From assembly GCA_016208495.1 (NCBI GenBank), contig JACQXX010000104.1, positions 22,664 through 86,663 on the forward strand: a DNA stretch of 64,000 bases, in the 5' to 3' direction. This document shows, piece after piece, positions 52,044 to 60,520 of the stretch. A program made the position numbers and the translations under genes. Below the pieces are notes generated by a model, which was not told where the DNA came from, did not search any database, and saw nothing but the letters and a program-made list of their open reading frames with translations. Within the stretch, counting starts at the first letter, position 1, and the number at the start of each line of letters is the position of its first letter. Source of the DNA: Acidobacteriota bacterium. Its GTDB lineage: Bacteria > Acidobacteriota > Blastocatellia > Chloracidobacteriales > Chloracidobacteriaceae.

Positions 52044-52400
52044 GAAATCGGGAATCAAGAATGAAGAAAAATCGGGTTCCGGATTCGAAAAAATTATCGG
52101 CTCAACTCCAGGCCCGACTTCTTCAGCCCGTCTTCTAATGGTACCCAACAGAACAGGCAGGCATGCTCCAACCTGATACGATATCACCTGACCAATCTCC
52201 AAATTTCAGAACAATCGGACAGATAAACCCATCAGACATCATTAGAATTTCTTAATTTTGCAAGGCTTTTCTTTTTTAAAATCGTGTAATATTGACTTTA
52301 CAATAAATTTACTTCCTTATCATTTCCTTTTTTTCTTTTTAGAATCAGCAGCTTACCTATTTAAATAACATTTTTATTTAAAAAATAAAAAATTAACTTA

Positions 52401-52430
52401 TTGACAGGCAAACGACCGTTCACCTATATT
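52401..52430 (+). promoter_or_regulatory. Promoter of the Fe-S regulator operon
   Basis: TTGACA 52401-52406, 18-bp spacer, TATATT 52425-52430. Upstream is about 150 bp of very AT-rich DNA (52250-52400) that could act as an UP element. The expected start point (near 52437) falls on the GTG start of the regulator, so the mRNA may be leaderless. Confidence 0.7.
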
Positions 52431-52436
52431 CGCGGG

Positions 52437-53150
52437 GTGACTGATCTTAACTCAAACCTACTCAAAGAAAAGCGGTGTGAAATCATCAACCTGCTCAAAA
52501 CACGCGGGGCGATGACCGTTGATGCTCTGGCTGCCGAACTCCACCTGACCAAGGTGAGTATTCGGCGTCACCTGGAGCTATTGGAGAAAGACGAACTGGT
52601 CATCTACCGGACAGAGTGGCAGGAACGCGGGCGTCCACACCACCTCTATTCACTCTCTGAAAAGGGCGAAAACCTGTTTCCGAAAACCTATGATGTGCTG
52701 GCCAAAGATTTACTCTCCGCCACACAACGGTGTTTTGGAGAACGGGGTGTTCTCAAAGTCCTCAGCACCCGGGCCGAGGATATGGTGGCGGCAATTTTGC
52801 CTCAACTTGAAGGATTGATGTTTGAAGCACGGGTTGAAAAGCTGGCCAAAATCCTTTTGGAACGAGGCTATCTCGCTGAGTGTCAGCCACTTCCAGATGG
52901 TTCATATCTGCTGGTTGAACGCAATTGTCCAACCATTAGTATCGCCTATGAATTTTCGCAAATTTGCCACCAGGAAAAACGGCTCTATGCTGAGCTTCTT
53001 GGGTGTGAGGTCATTCGCGAGCAACGCATTGCCGGGGGTGATCAGGTATGCGCGTATCGCATTCTGAAACCCCATTCATCTCAATCAACACTGGAGACTG
53101 AATCTTCGTTGGGCGCCTCGGCACTCAATGGATTCAAGCAATCATCGTGA
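52437..53150 (+). CDS. SufR-like iron-sulfur-type transcriptional repressor
   Basis: 237 residues from GTG 52437. N-terminal winged helix (KRCEIINLLKTRGAMTVDAL and HLTKVSIRRHLELLEKDELV, residues ~10-55, ArsR/DeoR-like) with the wing RTEWQERGRPHHLYSLSEKG. The C-terminal domain carries the cysteine pattern seen in SufR: LVERNCPTISIA, FSQICHQEKR, AELLGCEVIRE and DQVCAYRI, which would hold a [4Fe-4S] or [2Fe-2S] cluster. SufR-type proteins repress Fe-S assembly genes when the cluster is present. The next gene, Mrp/ApbC, overlaps by GTGA, so it is the likely regulated partner. A start at ATG 52512 would destroy the HTH. Fe-S binding is inferred. Confidence 0.8.
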   Translation: MTDLNSNLLKEKRCEIINLLKTRGAMTVDALAAELHLTKVSIRRHLELLEKDELVIYRTEWQERGRPHHLYSLSEKGENLFPKTYDVLAKDLLSATQRCFGERGVLKVLSTRAEDMVAAILPQLEGLMFEARVEKLAKILLERGYLAECQPLPDGSYLLVERNCPTISIAYEFSQICHQEKRLYAELLGCEVIREQRIAGGDQVCAYRILKPHSSQSTLETESSLGASALNGFKQSS

Positions 53151-54244
53151 GTTTTTGGAAAACCGATAAAGTCAACGAACAACAGGTACTGGAAGCCTTA
53201 CGGGCGGTCAAAGATCCGGATCTGCATCGCGATGTGGTGAGTCTCAACATGATTCGCGATATCAAGATCCAGGGAACTGAAATCGCGTTCCGGTTTGTGC
53301 TCACAACACCTGCCTGTCCCGTCAAAGAAAAACTGGAAGATGAAGCCAGGAAAGCAGTTTTGTCCATTCCTGGAGTCACCAAGGTCGAAATCAAAATGGA
53401 TTCTGAAGTTCCCAAAGGACGAGGAATCCCTGAAAAAGAAGCCATCCACGGCGTGCGCAATATCATTGCCGTCAGTTCCGGCAAGGGTGGTGTTGGCAAA
53501 TCAACGGTTGCCGTCAATTTGGCGGTTGCCCTTGGTCGCACAGGTGCCCGGGTTGGGTTGCTTGATACTGATATTTACGGCCCTAACGTGCCAATCATGT
53601 TGGGTGTCAATGATGAACCCACGATTGTTGGCCGCCGCATTTTGCCCCGCGAAGCTCACGGAATTCGGTTTATGTCGATTGGATTAATCAATCGCGGAGA
53701 CCGGCCAGTCATTATGCGTGGTCCAATGTTGCACGGCGTCGTGCAACAATTTCTCCGGGAAGTTGAATGGGGAGAACTGGATTATCTGATCGTTGACATG
53801 CCGCCCGGAACCGGTGATGTCCAGTTGAGCCTGGCCCAGTTGGTGCCCGTTTCAGGCGCGGTACTGGTTACCACTCCCCAGGAAGTAGCCCTGGCTGATG
53901 TTCGCAAGGCATTCAATATGTTTCGCCAGGTCGGGATTCCGGTTTTTGGAATTGTTGAAAACATGAGCTATTTTGTCTGCCCACACTCCTCCGAACCGAT
54001 TTTTATCTTTGGACAGGGTGGCGGTTCCAAAATGGCGAAGGATTTTGACAGTACTTTTTTGGGTGAAGTGCCCCTGAGCATAAACGTTCGTCAGGGCGGT
54101 GACGTAGGGGTACCTGTAGTTATAGGCGAACCTGAGAGTATTCAGGCTCAAGCATTTTTCAAAATCGCCGAGGCGCTCGCAGCTCAAGTGAGCATCGCCG
54201 CAATCGAAGCGCCCAAGCTGCCTACACTTAATATTGGAGGGTAA
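53147..54244 (+). CDS. Mrp/ApbC-family Fe-S cluster carrier ATPase
   Basis: 365 residues. An N-terminal MIP18/DUF59 domain (residues ~10-90, LRAVKDPDLHRDVVSLNMI) precedes a MinD/Mrp-type P-loop ATPase: GKGGVGKSTVAVNLAVALG from 112, DTDIYGPNVPIMLGV near 145, IVDMPPGTGDVQLSLAQLV near 220. Mrp/ApbC proteins transfer Fe-S clusters to target enzymes. The usual cluster-bridging CPxC pair reads CPHSSEP here, i.e. the second Cys is Ser, so direct cluster binding by that motif may be lost or shared across a dimer. The GTG start overlaps the stop of the SufR-like regulator (GTGA), consistent with one operon. The 73-residue gene follows 2 bp later. Confidence 0.9.
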   Translation: MSFWKTDKVNEQQVLEALRAVKDPDLHRDVVSLNMIRDIKIQGTEIAFRFVLTTPACPVKEKLEDEARKAVLSIPGVTKVEIKMDSEVPKGRGIPEKEAIHGVRNIIAVSSGKGGVGKSTVAVNLAVALGRTGARVGLLDTDIYGPNVPIMLGVNDEPTIVGRRILPREAHGIRFMSIGLINRGDRPVIMRGPMLHGVVQQFLREVEWGELDYLIVDMPPGTGDVQLSLAQLVPVSGAVLVTTPQEVALADVRKAFNMFRQVGIPVFGIVENMSYFVCPHSSEPIFIFGQGGGSKMAKDFDSTFLGEVPLSINVRQGGDVGVPVVIGEPESIQAQAFFKIAEALAAQVSIAAIEAPKLPTLNIGG

Positions 54245-54246
54245 TC

Positions 54247-54468
54247 ATGGTGCAAGTTGCCATTACGGAAGATAATCGTTTTTCCACATTTGTGAAAAGT
54301 AAAAAATCAGAAGCCTATCGTGATCTGGAAATGTGGCAGGAATGGTTTGCAGCCCGTGGAATTCCATCTGTCATTGCCAGTACGTCAAGCGGTTATGCTT
54401 TATATCGGGAAGGCTTGATTGAAGTTGATATCCACGACGATAGGCCAGCCAGCGCAGTTGCGGCCTAG
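54247..54468 (+). CDS. Small conserved-looking protein of unknown function
   Basis: 73 residues, 2 bp after the Mrp gene, with a good ribosome site (TTGGAGGGTAATC). Sequence runs VAITEDNRFSTFVKSKKSEA, AYRDLEMWQEWFAARGIPSV, then an acidic/Ala-rich end (EVDIHDDRPASAVAA). No cysteines, no signal, no membrane segment; probably a small alpha/beta cytoplasmic protein. Position in an Fe-S operon suggests a helper or substrate of Mrp, as inference only. I do not recognise the family. Confidence 0.6.
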   Translation: MVQVAITEDNRFSTFVKSKKSEAYRDLEMWQEWFAARGIPSVIASTSSGYALYREGLIEVDIHDDRPASAVAA

Positions 54469-54629
54469 TCCTTCGGAACCCTATCTCACCGGGTGCGGCG
54501 TTTTTCCTGTCGTCCAGGCCACCAGGTCTATCGTTTCGGTGAAAAGTAACTGGCTCCCTTTGAAGAAATATCAATCCGCACGAGGCATCCCGATGTACTG
54601 GTTTCATCAGGATGCCTCGACTTGCTTAT

Positions 54630-54803
54630 ATGGGGCTGAAAAAACAGCGGGCTGAAGACGACGGGCTTGGGGCTGAAGACATTGGGCTTGGGGCTGAAGA
54701 CGACGGGCTGGAGACGGCGCGAGATTGAGGTTGGGTTTACCCGCTTTCTTCAGCCCTCAGCCCGTTTTCTTCAGCTCTGAGCTTGCGAATCTTCAGCCCT
54801 TTT
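54630..54803. repeat. GGCTGAAGAC-arm inverted element
   Basis: Left arm of GGGCTGAAGACGACGGGCTT words (54632-54716), short core around GATTGAGGTTGGGTTTACCC, right arm of CTTCAGCCCTCAGCCC words (54748-54801) inverted to it. The region 54469-54811 has no gene besides; the right arm also gives a false upstream extension of the next reading frame. Confidence 0.85.
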
Positions 54804-54811
54804 CTCACACT

Positions 54812-55567
54812 ATGACTTTTGTTTTTCCACAAATTTGGGCTCATCGAGGGGCGCGTTCCCAGGCGCCGGAAAATACACTGGCTGCGTTTCGTCGGGCCTT
54901 TGAACTTGGCGCCGATGGTGTGGAACTGGATGTCATGTGCTGCGGAACGGGCGAACTGGTCGTCTTTCACGATTATGAAGTGTCACGACTCACCAATGGC
55001 AAAGGCAAAACCGGTGAACTTTCTCTCCATGCCCTGAAGTCTCTGGATGTCGGCAGCCATTTTAGCCCGCAATTTGCCGGTGAACCCCCACCTACCCTGC
55101 CTGAAGTTCTGGATGCACTTCCCCCAACCGCATCAATCAACATTGAGATCAAAAATGAAGCCATTCGAAGTGCCGGCGAGGAAGAGCTTGTTGCGAGGTT
55201 AATTTGCCAGTACAAACTCACTGACCGTGCGATTGTCTCATCATTCAACCCGTTTGTTCTGCGACGAATACGCAAACTTGACCCACACATTCGGATTGGG
55301 TACCTCCACGAAGCCCACCCACGGCTCTATCTCCGCCCCAAAGCCGTTTCAACCTGGCTCCGGCCCAATGCACTTCACCCAGAATTTACAGTCGTAACTT
55401 CGGAAATGATTCGACAGGCACACCAGCGTGGAGTTGCAGTTCATGCCTGGACGGTCAACGAGGTTGATGTCATGCGCCGGTTGATTGAGTGGGGCGTGGA
55501 TGCGTTGATTACTGATTTTCCGGAACGCGCCCTGAAACTTAAAGCTGAATACCTGGCCGGAAAGTGA
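54812..55567 (+). CDS. Glycerophosphodiester phosphodiesterase family protein
   Basis: 251 residues from ATG 54812 (upstream codons are repeat-derived). GDPD TIM-barrel motifs: WAHRGARSQAPENTLAAFRR near residue 9-28 (the first catalytic His-Arg), GVELDVM (Glu and Asp metal ligands), VVFHDYEVSRLTNG near 55 (second His), and INIEIKNE near 110. The late HAWTVNEVDVMRRLIEWGVDALITDFPE is the usual C-terminal signature. It hydrolyses glycerophosphodiesters to sn-glycerol-3-phosphate and alcohols. No signal peptide is seen, so the enzyme is probably cytoplasmic (UgpQ-like). Alone between two repeat-rich gaps. Confidence 0.9.
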   Translation: MTFVFPQIWAHRGARSQAPENTLAAFRRAFELGADGVELDVMCCGTGELVVFHDYEVSRLTNGKGKTGELSLHALKSLDVGSHFSPQFAGEPPPTLPEVLDALPPTASINIEIKNEAIRSAGEEELVARLICQYKLTDRAIVSSFNPFVLRRIRKLDPHIRIGYLHEAHPRLYLRPKAVSTWLRPNALHPEFTVVTSEMIRQAHQRGVAVHAWTVNEVDVMRRLIEWGVDALITDFPERALKLKAEYLAGK

Positions 55568-55784
55568 GTAACCTCTTTCCCAGAACGCTTGTTCGCTGAT
55601 CTCTCATCACCCTTCGACTGCCTGCTCACAACATGGCAATCTACCGCCTGGTTACAATCTCACACTTCAAAGGCACCAATGTGGCTCGTATCACTTTCCT
55701 TTTGGAGAATCCCCCTGCTCGTGATACAAAGATCAGTTTTTCTCCGTTGACTTAATTGAAAGAAAGGAATCTTAGAAACATCGT

Positions 55785-56957
55785 ATGATTTCACCTCATG
55801 GAGGTCGCCTCATTCACAGAGTTGCTACACCCGAAGTTCGTGCCGAACTACTTGACCGGGCAGCTTCCCTTCCTCGCTTGATCCTTGGTTCACGTGAAAT
55901 TTCAGATTTGGAAATGATTGCTGATGGTGCATTTTCACCGCTCGAAGGTTTTATGAACCGGGCTGATTATGAAAGTGTCCGCGATCATATGCACCTGGCG
56001 TCTGGGCTTCCGTGGTCAATTCCGATTACCCTTTCAGCCACCACTGAACAAGCCGCGCAGTTTACCGAAGGTCAGGAAATCGCCCTGTACAACGGCGATG
56101 ACGAGCTGCTGGCAGTGATGAACCTGGAAGAAAAATCTCCCTATACCCAGGCAGATAAAGAACAAGAAGCCGAAAAAGTCTATCGTACGACTGAGGCCGC
56201 CCATCCAGGTGTCAAGGCGGTCTATGATATGGGAGACGTGCTGCTGGCCGGACCAATTACGCTGGTCAATCACCTGACTGGACTTCCTTTTACGGATCAT
56301 CGGCGGACACCAGCTCAAACTCGGGCCGCGTTTGCCGAACGCGGTTGGGAACGGGTGGTTGGATTCCAAACGCGTAATCCAGTCCACCGGGCTCACGAAT
56401 ACATTCAAAAAGTTGCACTCGAAATTGTTGATGGCCTGATGCTCCACCCACTGGTTGGGGACACCAAATCCGATGATATCCCGGCGGATGTCCGCATGAA
56501 GTGCTATCAGGTATTGCTCGACAATTACTACCCACAAAACCGGGTGCTGCTGTCTGTCTTTCCAGCCGCCATGCGCTACGCTGGGCCACGCGAAGCAATT
56601 TTTCATGCCATTGTCCGCAAAAATTATGGATGCACCCATTTTATTGTGGGTCGTGACCATGCCGGCGTGGGCAATTATTACGGCACGTATGACGCCCAAT
56701 TGATCTTTAAGGAATTTGATGCGCGCGCGCTGGATATCACCCCGCTTTTCTTTGAACACACTGTCTTTTGCCGCAAATGTGGCAGCATGGTTTCCCCAAA
56801 AACCTGCCCACACGGAAACGAACAGCACGTGTTTCTGTCAGGGACCAAAGTTCGCGAAATGCTCCAGCGAGGTGAAATTCCGCCGGTTGAATTCACTCGC
56901 CCTGAAGTTGCCGAAATCCTGATTGAGTCAATGCGAGTTGCCAGCGCCGCAGTCTAG
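55785..56957 (+). CDS. sat: Sulfate adenylyltransferase (ATP sulfurylase)
   Basis: 390 residues, the single-domain form. Makes adenosine 5'-phosphosulfate from ATP and sulfate. Motifs: N-terminal PUA-like domain with [15 protein letters not shown], catalytic [17 protein letters not shown] near residue 192-208 (QxRNPxHxxHE), [18 protein letters not shown], and [19 protein letters not shown] near 288-306 (GRDHAG). A C-terminal Zn-type Cys set [16 protein letters not shown] is present, as in thermophile and dissimilatory types. No cysC or APS reductase is adjacent, so assimilation or dissimilation cannot be decided. Ribosome site AGAAAGGAATC precedes ATG 55785. Confidence 0.93.
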   Translation: MISPHGGRLIHRVATPEVRAELLDRAASLPRLILGSREISDLEMIADGAFSPLEGFMNRADYESVRDHMHLASGLPWSIPITLSATTEQAAQFTEGQEIALYNGDDELLAVMNLEEKSPYTQADKEQEAEKVYRTTEAAHPGVKAVYDMGDVLLAGPITLVNHLTGLPFTDHRRTPAQTRAAFAERGWERVVGFQTRNPVHRAHEYIQKVALEIVDGLMLHPLVGDTKSDDIPADVRMKCYQVLLDNYYPQNRVLLSVFPAAMRYAGPREAIFHAIVRKNYGCTHFIVGRDHAGVGNYYGTYDAQLIFKEFDARALDITPLFFEHTVFCRKCGSMVSPKTCPHGNEQHVFLSGTKVREMLQRGEIPPVEFTRPEVAEILIESMRVASAAV

Positions 56958-57075
56958 TGTTTCGTGCCTGGTGCTTCGTACCTGGTACCTGGTGATTCGT
57001 ATCTGGTGACTGGTGACTGGTACCTGGTACTTGGAAGATAGTGATTCCCAAGCACTAAGTACCAGGCATCAGTCA
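56958..57075. repeat. CCTGGTAC-arm element with TAGTGATTCC core
   Basis: Left arm of CTGGTGCTTCGTACCTGGTA words (56969-57032), core TTGGAAGATAGTGATTCCCAAG (near-copy, with one gap-like change, of the TATTGATTCC core at 832), right arm AGTACCAGGCATCAGTCACC (57058-57077) inverted. Arms differ fully from the 58473 copy, although the core is shared. Confidence 0.8.
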
Positions 57076-57105
57076 CCTCATCCGCTCCTACGTTCTATTC
57101 ACCCT

Positions 57106-58476
57106 ATGAAAAAGTACTTCGGAACCGATGGTATTCGCTGTGTGGCCGGTGAATTTCCATTGCAGCCACGCGCCCTGAATGTTTTGGGCGCCGCCCTGGT
57201 GACAGAGTTTTCTCACCGACTTGGCCGGCAGCCATCCTTTGTAATTGGCGGTGATACCCGAGAGTCCACATCCTGGATTGCCGGTGCCCTGGGTTGGGGA
57301 ATTCGGTCAGCAGGTGGAAAGCTGGTCTCAGCCGGGGTTATTCCAACGCCAGGCGTGGCGTATTTGACTTCCGTCATGAAGTTTGACGCCGGTGTGGTGA
57401 TCTCGGCTTCCCACAATCCCTTTCAAGACAATGGGATTAAGATTTTCCTCCCAAGTGGCCAAAAACAAGATCACGCCCTGGAAACCGCTCTGGAGCTGGC
57501 ACTGGAATCGCCTGCCCAGATGGCGGCTGATCAGACTGATCGCGGAGAATCACTTGACCTTCGAACCGATGACAACCTTTCGGCACGCTACCTTGAGTTT
57601 CTCTGTTCTGAAATTGGAAGAGAACTGTCACTCTCAAAATTGAAACTGGCCGTGGATTGTGCCAACGGAGCCGCCAGTTATTATGCCCGGGTGGTCCTCG
57701 AAAGTCTCGGGGCTCAAGTTTATACCATTGGAGCGAACCCTGACGGGGAAAACATCAATTTGAATTGTGGATCACTTCATCTGGAGAACCTCCAGGCGCT
57801 GGTTCAAGAAATTGGGGCGGACTTAGGAATTGCCTTTGATGGTGATGCTGACCGCTGCCTGTTTGTTGATCACAAAGGCAATCTGGTGGATGGCGATGCC
57901 ACACTGTTTCTGATGGCAAAATGGCTGGATGAACAGGAAAAACTCGCTCCACGGCAGGTCGTTGCCACAGTTATGAGCAACCTTGGCCTGGAACTGGCAC
58001 TCCGGGACCGCCACGTTGAACTGATTCGGGCCAACGTTGGCGACAAATATGTGCTTGAAGAACTCCTGCGGACAGGTGCTCTGATTGGTGGTGAACAATC
58101 AGGCCATATTATTTTTCCCTACATTGGTCTGGCTGGCGATGGAATGGTCACCGCGCTTCAAATTCTCAGGGTTGTGGCCGAAAAACAACAATCACTGGCT
58201 GAGCTAACCCAGGAATTAACCACGTGCCCGCAAATCCTGATCAACGTTCGTGTCCGTGAAAAAATTCCATTTGCCCAGGTTCCAGCCATTGCCGAGGTGG
58301 CACACCAGATTGAAAATCACTTTGCTGGTCGCGGAAGGCTCCTTCTTCGATATTCTGGAACTGAAAAACTCGCTCGCGTTATGGTCGAAGGTGAAAACCT
58401 TGAGGATGTCACAACCCAGGCCCAAATCCTGGCGGCCATCATTCAAAAGGAACTGGGACAAAACGAATGTGATTAG
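57106..58476 (+). CDS. glmM: Phosphoglucosamine mutase
   Basis: 456 residues from ATG 57106, the natural start KKYFGTDGIRCVAGE; upstream codons are repeat-derived. Converts GlcN-6-P to GlcN-1-P for UDP-GlcNAc, so it feeds the peptidoglycan pathway of the dcw genes. The catalytic phosphoserine loop is VVISASHNPFQDNGIKIF near residue 92-109, the Mg loop AFDGDADRCLFVDHKG near 241-256, the sugar loop GGEQSGHIIF near 330-339, and the phosphate loop RYSGTEKLARVMVEG near 415-429. All complete. The AGM-type sugar loop separates GlmM from PMM/PGM. Confidence 0.94.
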   Translation: MKKYFGTDGIRCVAGEFPLQPRALNVLGAALVTEFSHRLGRQPSFVIGGDTRESTSWIAGALGWGIRSAGGKLVSAGVIPTPGVAYLTSVMKFDAGVVISASHNPFQDNGIKIFLPSGQKQDHALETALELALESPAQMAADQTDRGESLDLRTDDNLSARYLEFLCSEIGRELSLSKLKLAVDCANGAASYYARVVLESLGAQVYTIGANPDGENINLNCGSLHLENLQALVQEIGADLGIAFDGDADRCLFVDHKGNLVDGDATLFLMAKWLDEQEKLAPRQVVATVMSNLGLELALRDRHVELIRANVGDKYVLEELLRTGALIGGEQSGHIIFPYIGLAGDGMVTALQILRVVAEKQQSLAELTQELTTCPQILINVRVREKIPFAQVPAIAEVAHQIENHFAGRGRLLLRYSGTEKLARVMVEGENLEDVTTQAQILAAIIQKELGQNECD

Positions 58477-58598
58477 TGGTTAGCGGCTAGTGATTAGTGG
58501 TTCGTTCTTGATTCTTCCTCGAAAGTATTGATTTCTAACCACTAACCACTAACCACTAACCACTAACCACTAGATAGTTTCTTCATTCTTCATTCTTC
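58473..58598. repeat. GTGGTTAGTG-arm element with TATTGATTTC core
   Basis: Left arm GATTAGTGGTTAGCGGCTAG (58471-58503), core GAAAGTATTGATTTCTAA (58521-58537), right arm of five AACCACTAACCACT words (58537-58572), then CTTCATTCTTCATTC words of the GAATGAA family (58580-58597). Inverted arms around the shared core. Confidence 0.85.
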
Positions 58599-58600
58599 CA

Positions 58601-59176
58601 ATGGATCAACTCGAACTTCCCTTTTTTGAAAGAGATACACTAACGGTTGCCCGTGATCTGCTCGGGTGTCGGTTGGTACGTGGACGGTTGGAAGGAATGA
58701 TTGTCGAAACTGAAGCCTACACGACAGATGCCGCCTCACACGGCCTGTTACCCGGCGAACGCAGCCGGTTGATGAAAGAGACGACAGGCCGGGTCTATGT
58801 GTACCTGATTTATGGGATGTACCATTGCCTGAATTTCACAGCAGATACCACCGGCCCGGGGGCAGTGCTCATTCGAGCGATTGAACCTCAAAAAGGATTT
58901 GAGTCACAGTCACCGGCACATCACTGGCATAAACTCGCCAATGGTCCAGGAAAGCTATGTCGTTTGTTTGGGATAGATCTGAGTTATAACGGCAGTCTGG
59001 TCGGCGATAAAATTCAGCTTCTCAAACCAGAAACTGAAGTTGAGGTTGCCACTTCTCCCCGAATTGGAATTACCAAAGCAGTGGAACTTCCCTGGCGCTT
59101 TTATATTCCCGGAAACAAGGCCGTCAGTCGGTTTAAAACCCCTCCGCCCACCGTTCTTCAATCATCCGAGATCTGA
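58601..59176 (+). CDS. mpg: DNA-3-methyladenine glycosylase (AAG/Mpg family)
   Basis: 191 residues, as usual for the bacterial AAG fold. Removes 3-methyladenine, hypoxanthine and related lesions from DNA. Conserved: FFERDTLTVARDLLGCRLVR, IVETEAYTTDAASHG (catalytic Glu and neighbouring residues), GRVYVYLIYGMYHCLNFTAD (base-intercalating Tyr region), VLIRAIEP and LANGPGKLCRLFGID near residue 110-125. C-terminal SPRIGITKAVELPWRFYIPG is complete. Its last 15 bp overlap the end of the convergent antiporter gene. The ATG follows a GAATGAA-type repeat arm. Confidence 0.93.
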   Translation: MDQLELPFFERDTLTVARDLLGCRLVRGRLEGMIVETEAYTTDAASHGLLPGERSRLMKETTGRVYVYLIYGMYHCLNFTADTTGPGAVLIRAIEPQKGFESQSPAHHWHKLANGPGKLCRLFGIDLSYNGSLVGDKIQLLKPETEVEVATSPRIGITKAVELPWRFYIPGNKAVSRFKTPPPTVLQSSEI

Positions 59177-60472
59177 GAGTGATTGATCAGGCTCAACAAA
59201 CTCAGAGCTACCCTCTTCGACCAAAACATCTGGCTCAATCGGGCTTGGTTTAAACAAAACCGCCAGAAACGGTGGAGCAATGAGCGTCGTGGCAACCGCC
59301 ATAAATATGACAACGGCATACAGAGCCGGGGTTAATACCTGACTTTTCAAGCCAATTTGAGCCACAATAATACCCACCTCTCCGCGCGGAACCATCCCCA
59401 TTCCAACTTGCAGGGCCGTTCGTTTCCCCATTGGCAACGCCACCAATCCGCAGGCAATTAACTTGGTTACCACGGCAATGAAGGTTGTGACCACAGCCAG
59501 GGTGATCACCTGAGTATCTTTAAAAACGCTCAGGTCAAGCTGAAGCCCGATGCTGACAAGAAAGAATGGAACCGAGAACTCCATGACGGAACTGGCCTGA
59601 GCGTGCAATTTGGTATGTTCGGTGGATTCACCCAGCGCCATTCCCGCCAGGAAAGCACCAATCAACGCCGCGACGCCAACCAGCGTGCCCAACCACGACA
59701 ACCCAAGACACAATAAAATTCCAACAATGAAATAGGCTTCATTTACTTTCAGGTTTTCGATTTGTGGTTGTGCCCGTTTGACCAGGCGCGTCCCCACCAC
59801 CATCACAAACACAGTAAATCCAATTGAAAGCCCCACCGTCACCCCAAGTTCAGCATAGTTAATTCCGCCCCGTGCCAGACTGCTGACAATACTCAAGACA
59901 ATCAACCCCAAAATATCGTCAATTACTGCGGCCCCAAGGATAATCTGGCTGGCTTGAGTGTTGAGAACGTGCATCGTGCCCAGCACCCGGGCCGTAATCC
60001 CAACGCTGGTGGCCACCAACGCCGCTCCCATAAAAATACTTTGATACGATGTTGCCTGCCACAGACGAAAAGTCGCCCATCCGGCGATGAATGGCACGAC
60101 AACACCCGAAACTGCCACCAGCAGGGCTCGACCTCCCACTTTCAAAAGGGCGCTGGAGTTAATTTCCAACCCAACCATGAACAGAAGCAGCATGACACCA
60201 ATTTCAGAGAGTGCCTGCGTGACCTGGGAGGGAGCCACCAGTTTGAGCATACTTGGGCCAATGACAACCCCAGCCAGAATCTCGCCCACAACGGCTGGCT
60301 GTTTGAACCGTTCAAACACTTCAGCCGCAATTTTGGCGGCGGCAAAAATGATAAACAGTTCAAATAAAACCTGATCGCCGCCGGCTCCAGTGAAACTCGC
60401 TGGAAGAAAGATCGGTGACATCAGCATGGAATCTTTCCTGATACACAGCATTGGAAAATACAAAAGGTACAA
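59162..60472 (-). CDS. Kef/NapA-type cation:proton antiporter
   Basis: 436-residue membrane protein with twelve to thirteen hydrophobic segments and no TrkA-N/C regulatory domain. CPA2 features: KQPAVVGEILAGVVIGPS near residue 60, GVMLLLFMVGLEINSSALL, ATSVGITARVLG and GAAVIDDILGLIVLSIV near 180-195 (the paired Asp residues of the ion site), AALIGAFLAGMALGEST and MVPRGEVGIIVAQIGL near 355. Exchanges Na+ or K+ for protons across the inner membrane; ion not decided. The likely start is ATG 60427 or 60421 (MLMSPIF), with the hydrophobic region shortly after. The 3' end overlaps mpg by 15 bp, convergent. Confidence 0.87.
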   Translation of the reverse strand: MYLLYFPMLCIRKDSMLMSPIFLPASFTGAGGDQVLFELFIIFAAAKIAAEVFERFKQPAVVGEILAGVVIGPSMLKLVAPSQVTQALSEIGVMLLLFMVGLEINSSALLKVGGRALLVAVSGVVVPFIAGWATFRLWQATSYQSIFMGAALVATSVGITARVLGTMHVLNTQASQIILGAAVIDDILGLIVLSIVSSLARGGINYAELGVTVGLSIGFTVFVMVVGTRLVKRAQPQIENLKVNEAYFIVGILLCLGLSWLGTLVGVAALIGAFLAGMALGESTEHTKLHAQASSVMEFSVPFFLVSIGLQLDLSVFKDTQVITLAVVTTFIAVVTKLIACGLVALPMGKRTALQVGMGMVPRGEVGIIVAQIGLKSQVLTPALYAVVIFMAVATTLIAPPFLAVLFKPSPIEPDVLVEEGSSEFVEPDQSLSDLG

Positions 60473-60508
60473 AAAGAAGAAGAAACATCACTTCTCGTTG
60501 TACCTTTT
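60462..60508 (-). terminator. Intrinsic terminator of pgk
   Basis: AAAAGGTACAA (60462-60472) pairs perfectly with TTGTACCTTTT (60498-60508). It lies 13 bp past the pgk stop on the minus strand, followed there by TTTTGTATTTTCC. It overlaps the first codons of the longest antiporter reading, supporting the later antiporter start. Confidence 0.8.
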
Positions 60509-60520
60509 GATGAAAATCAG

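Noticed and set aside
59162..59176. Overlap of mpg and the antiporter as a frameshift
   Set aside because: Both proteins end in family-like or plausible tails; a 15-bp convergent overlap is ordinary.
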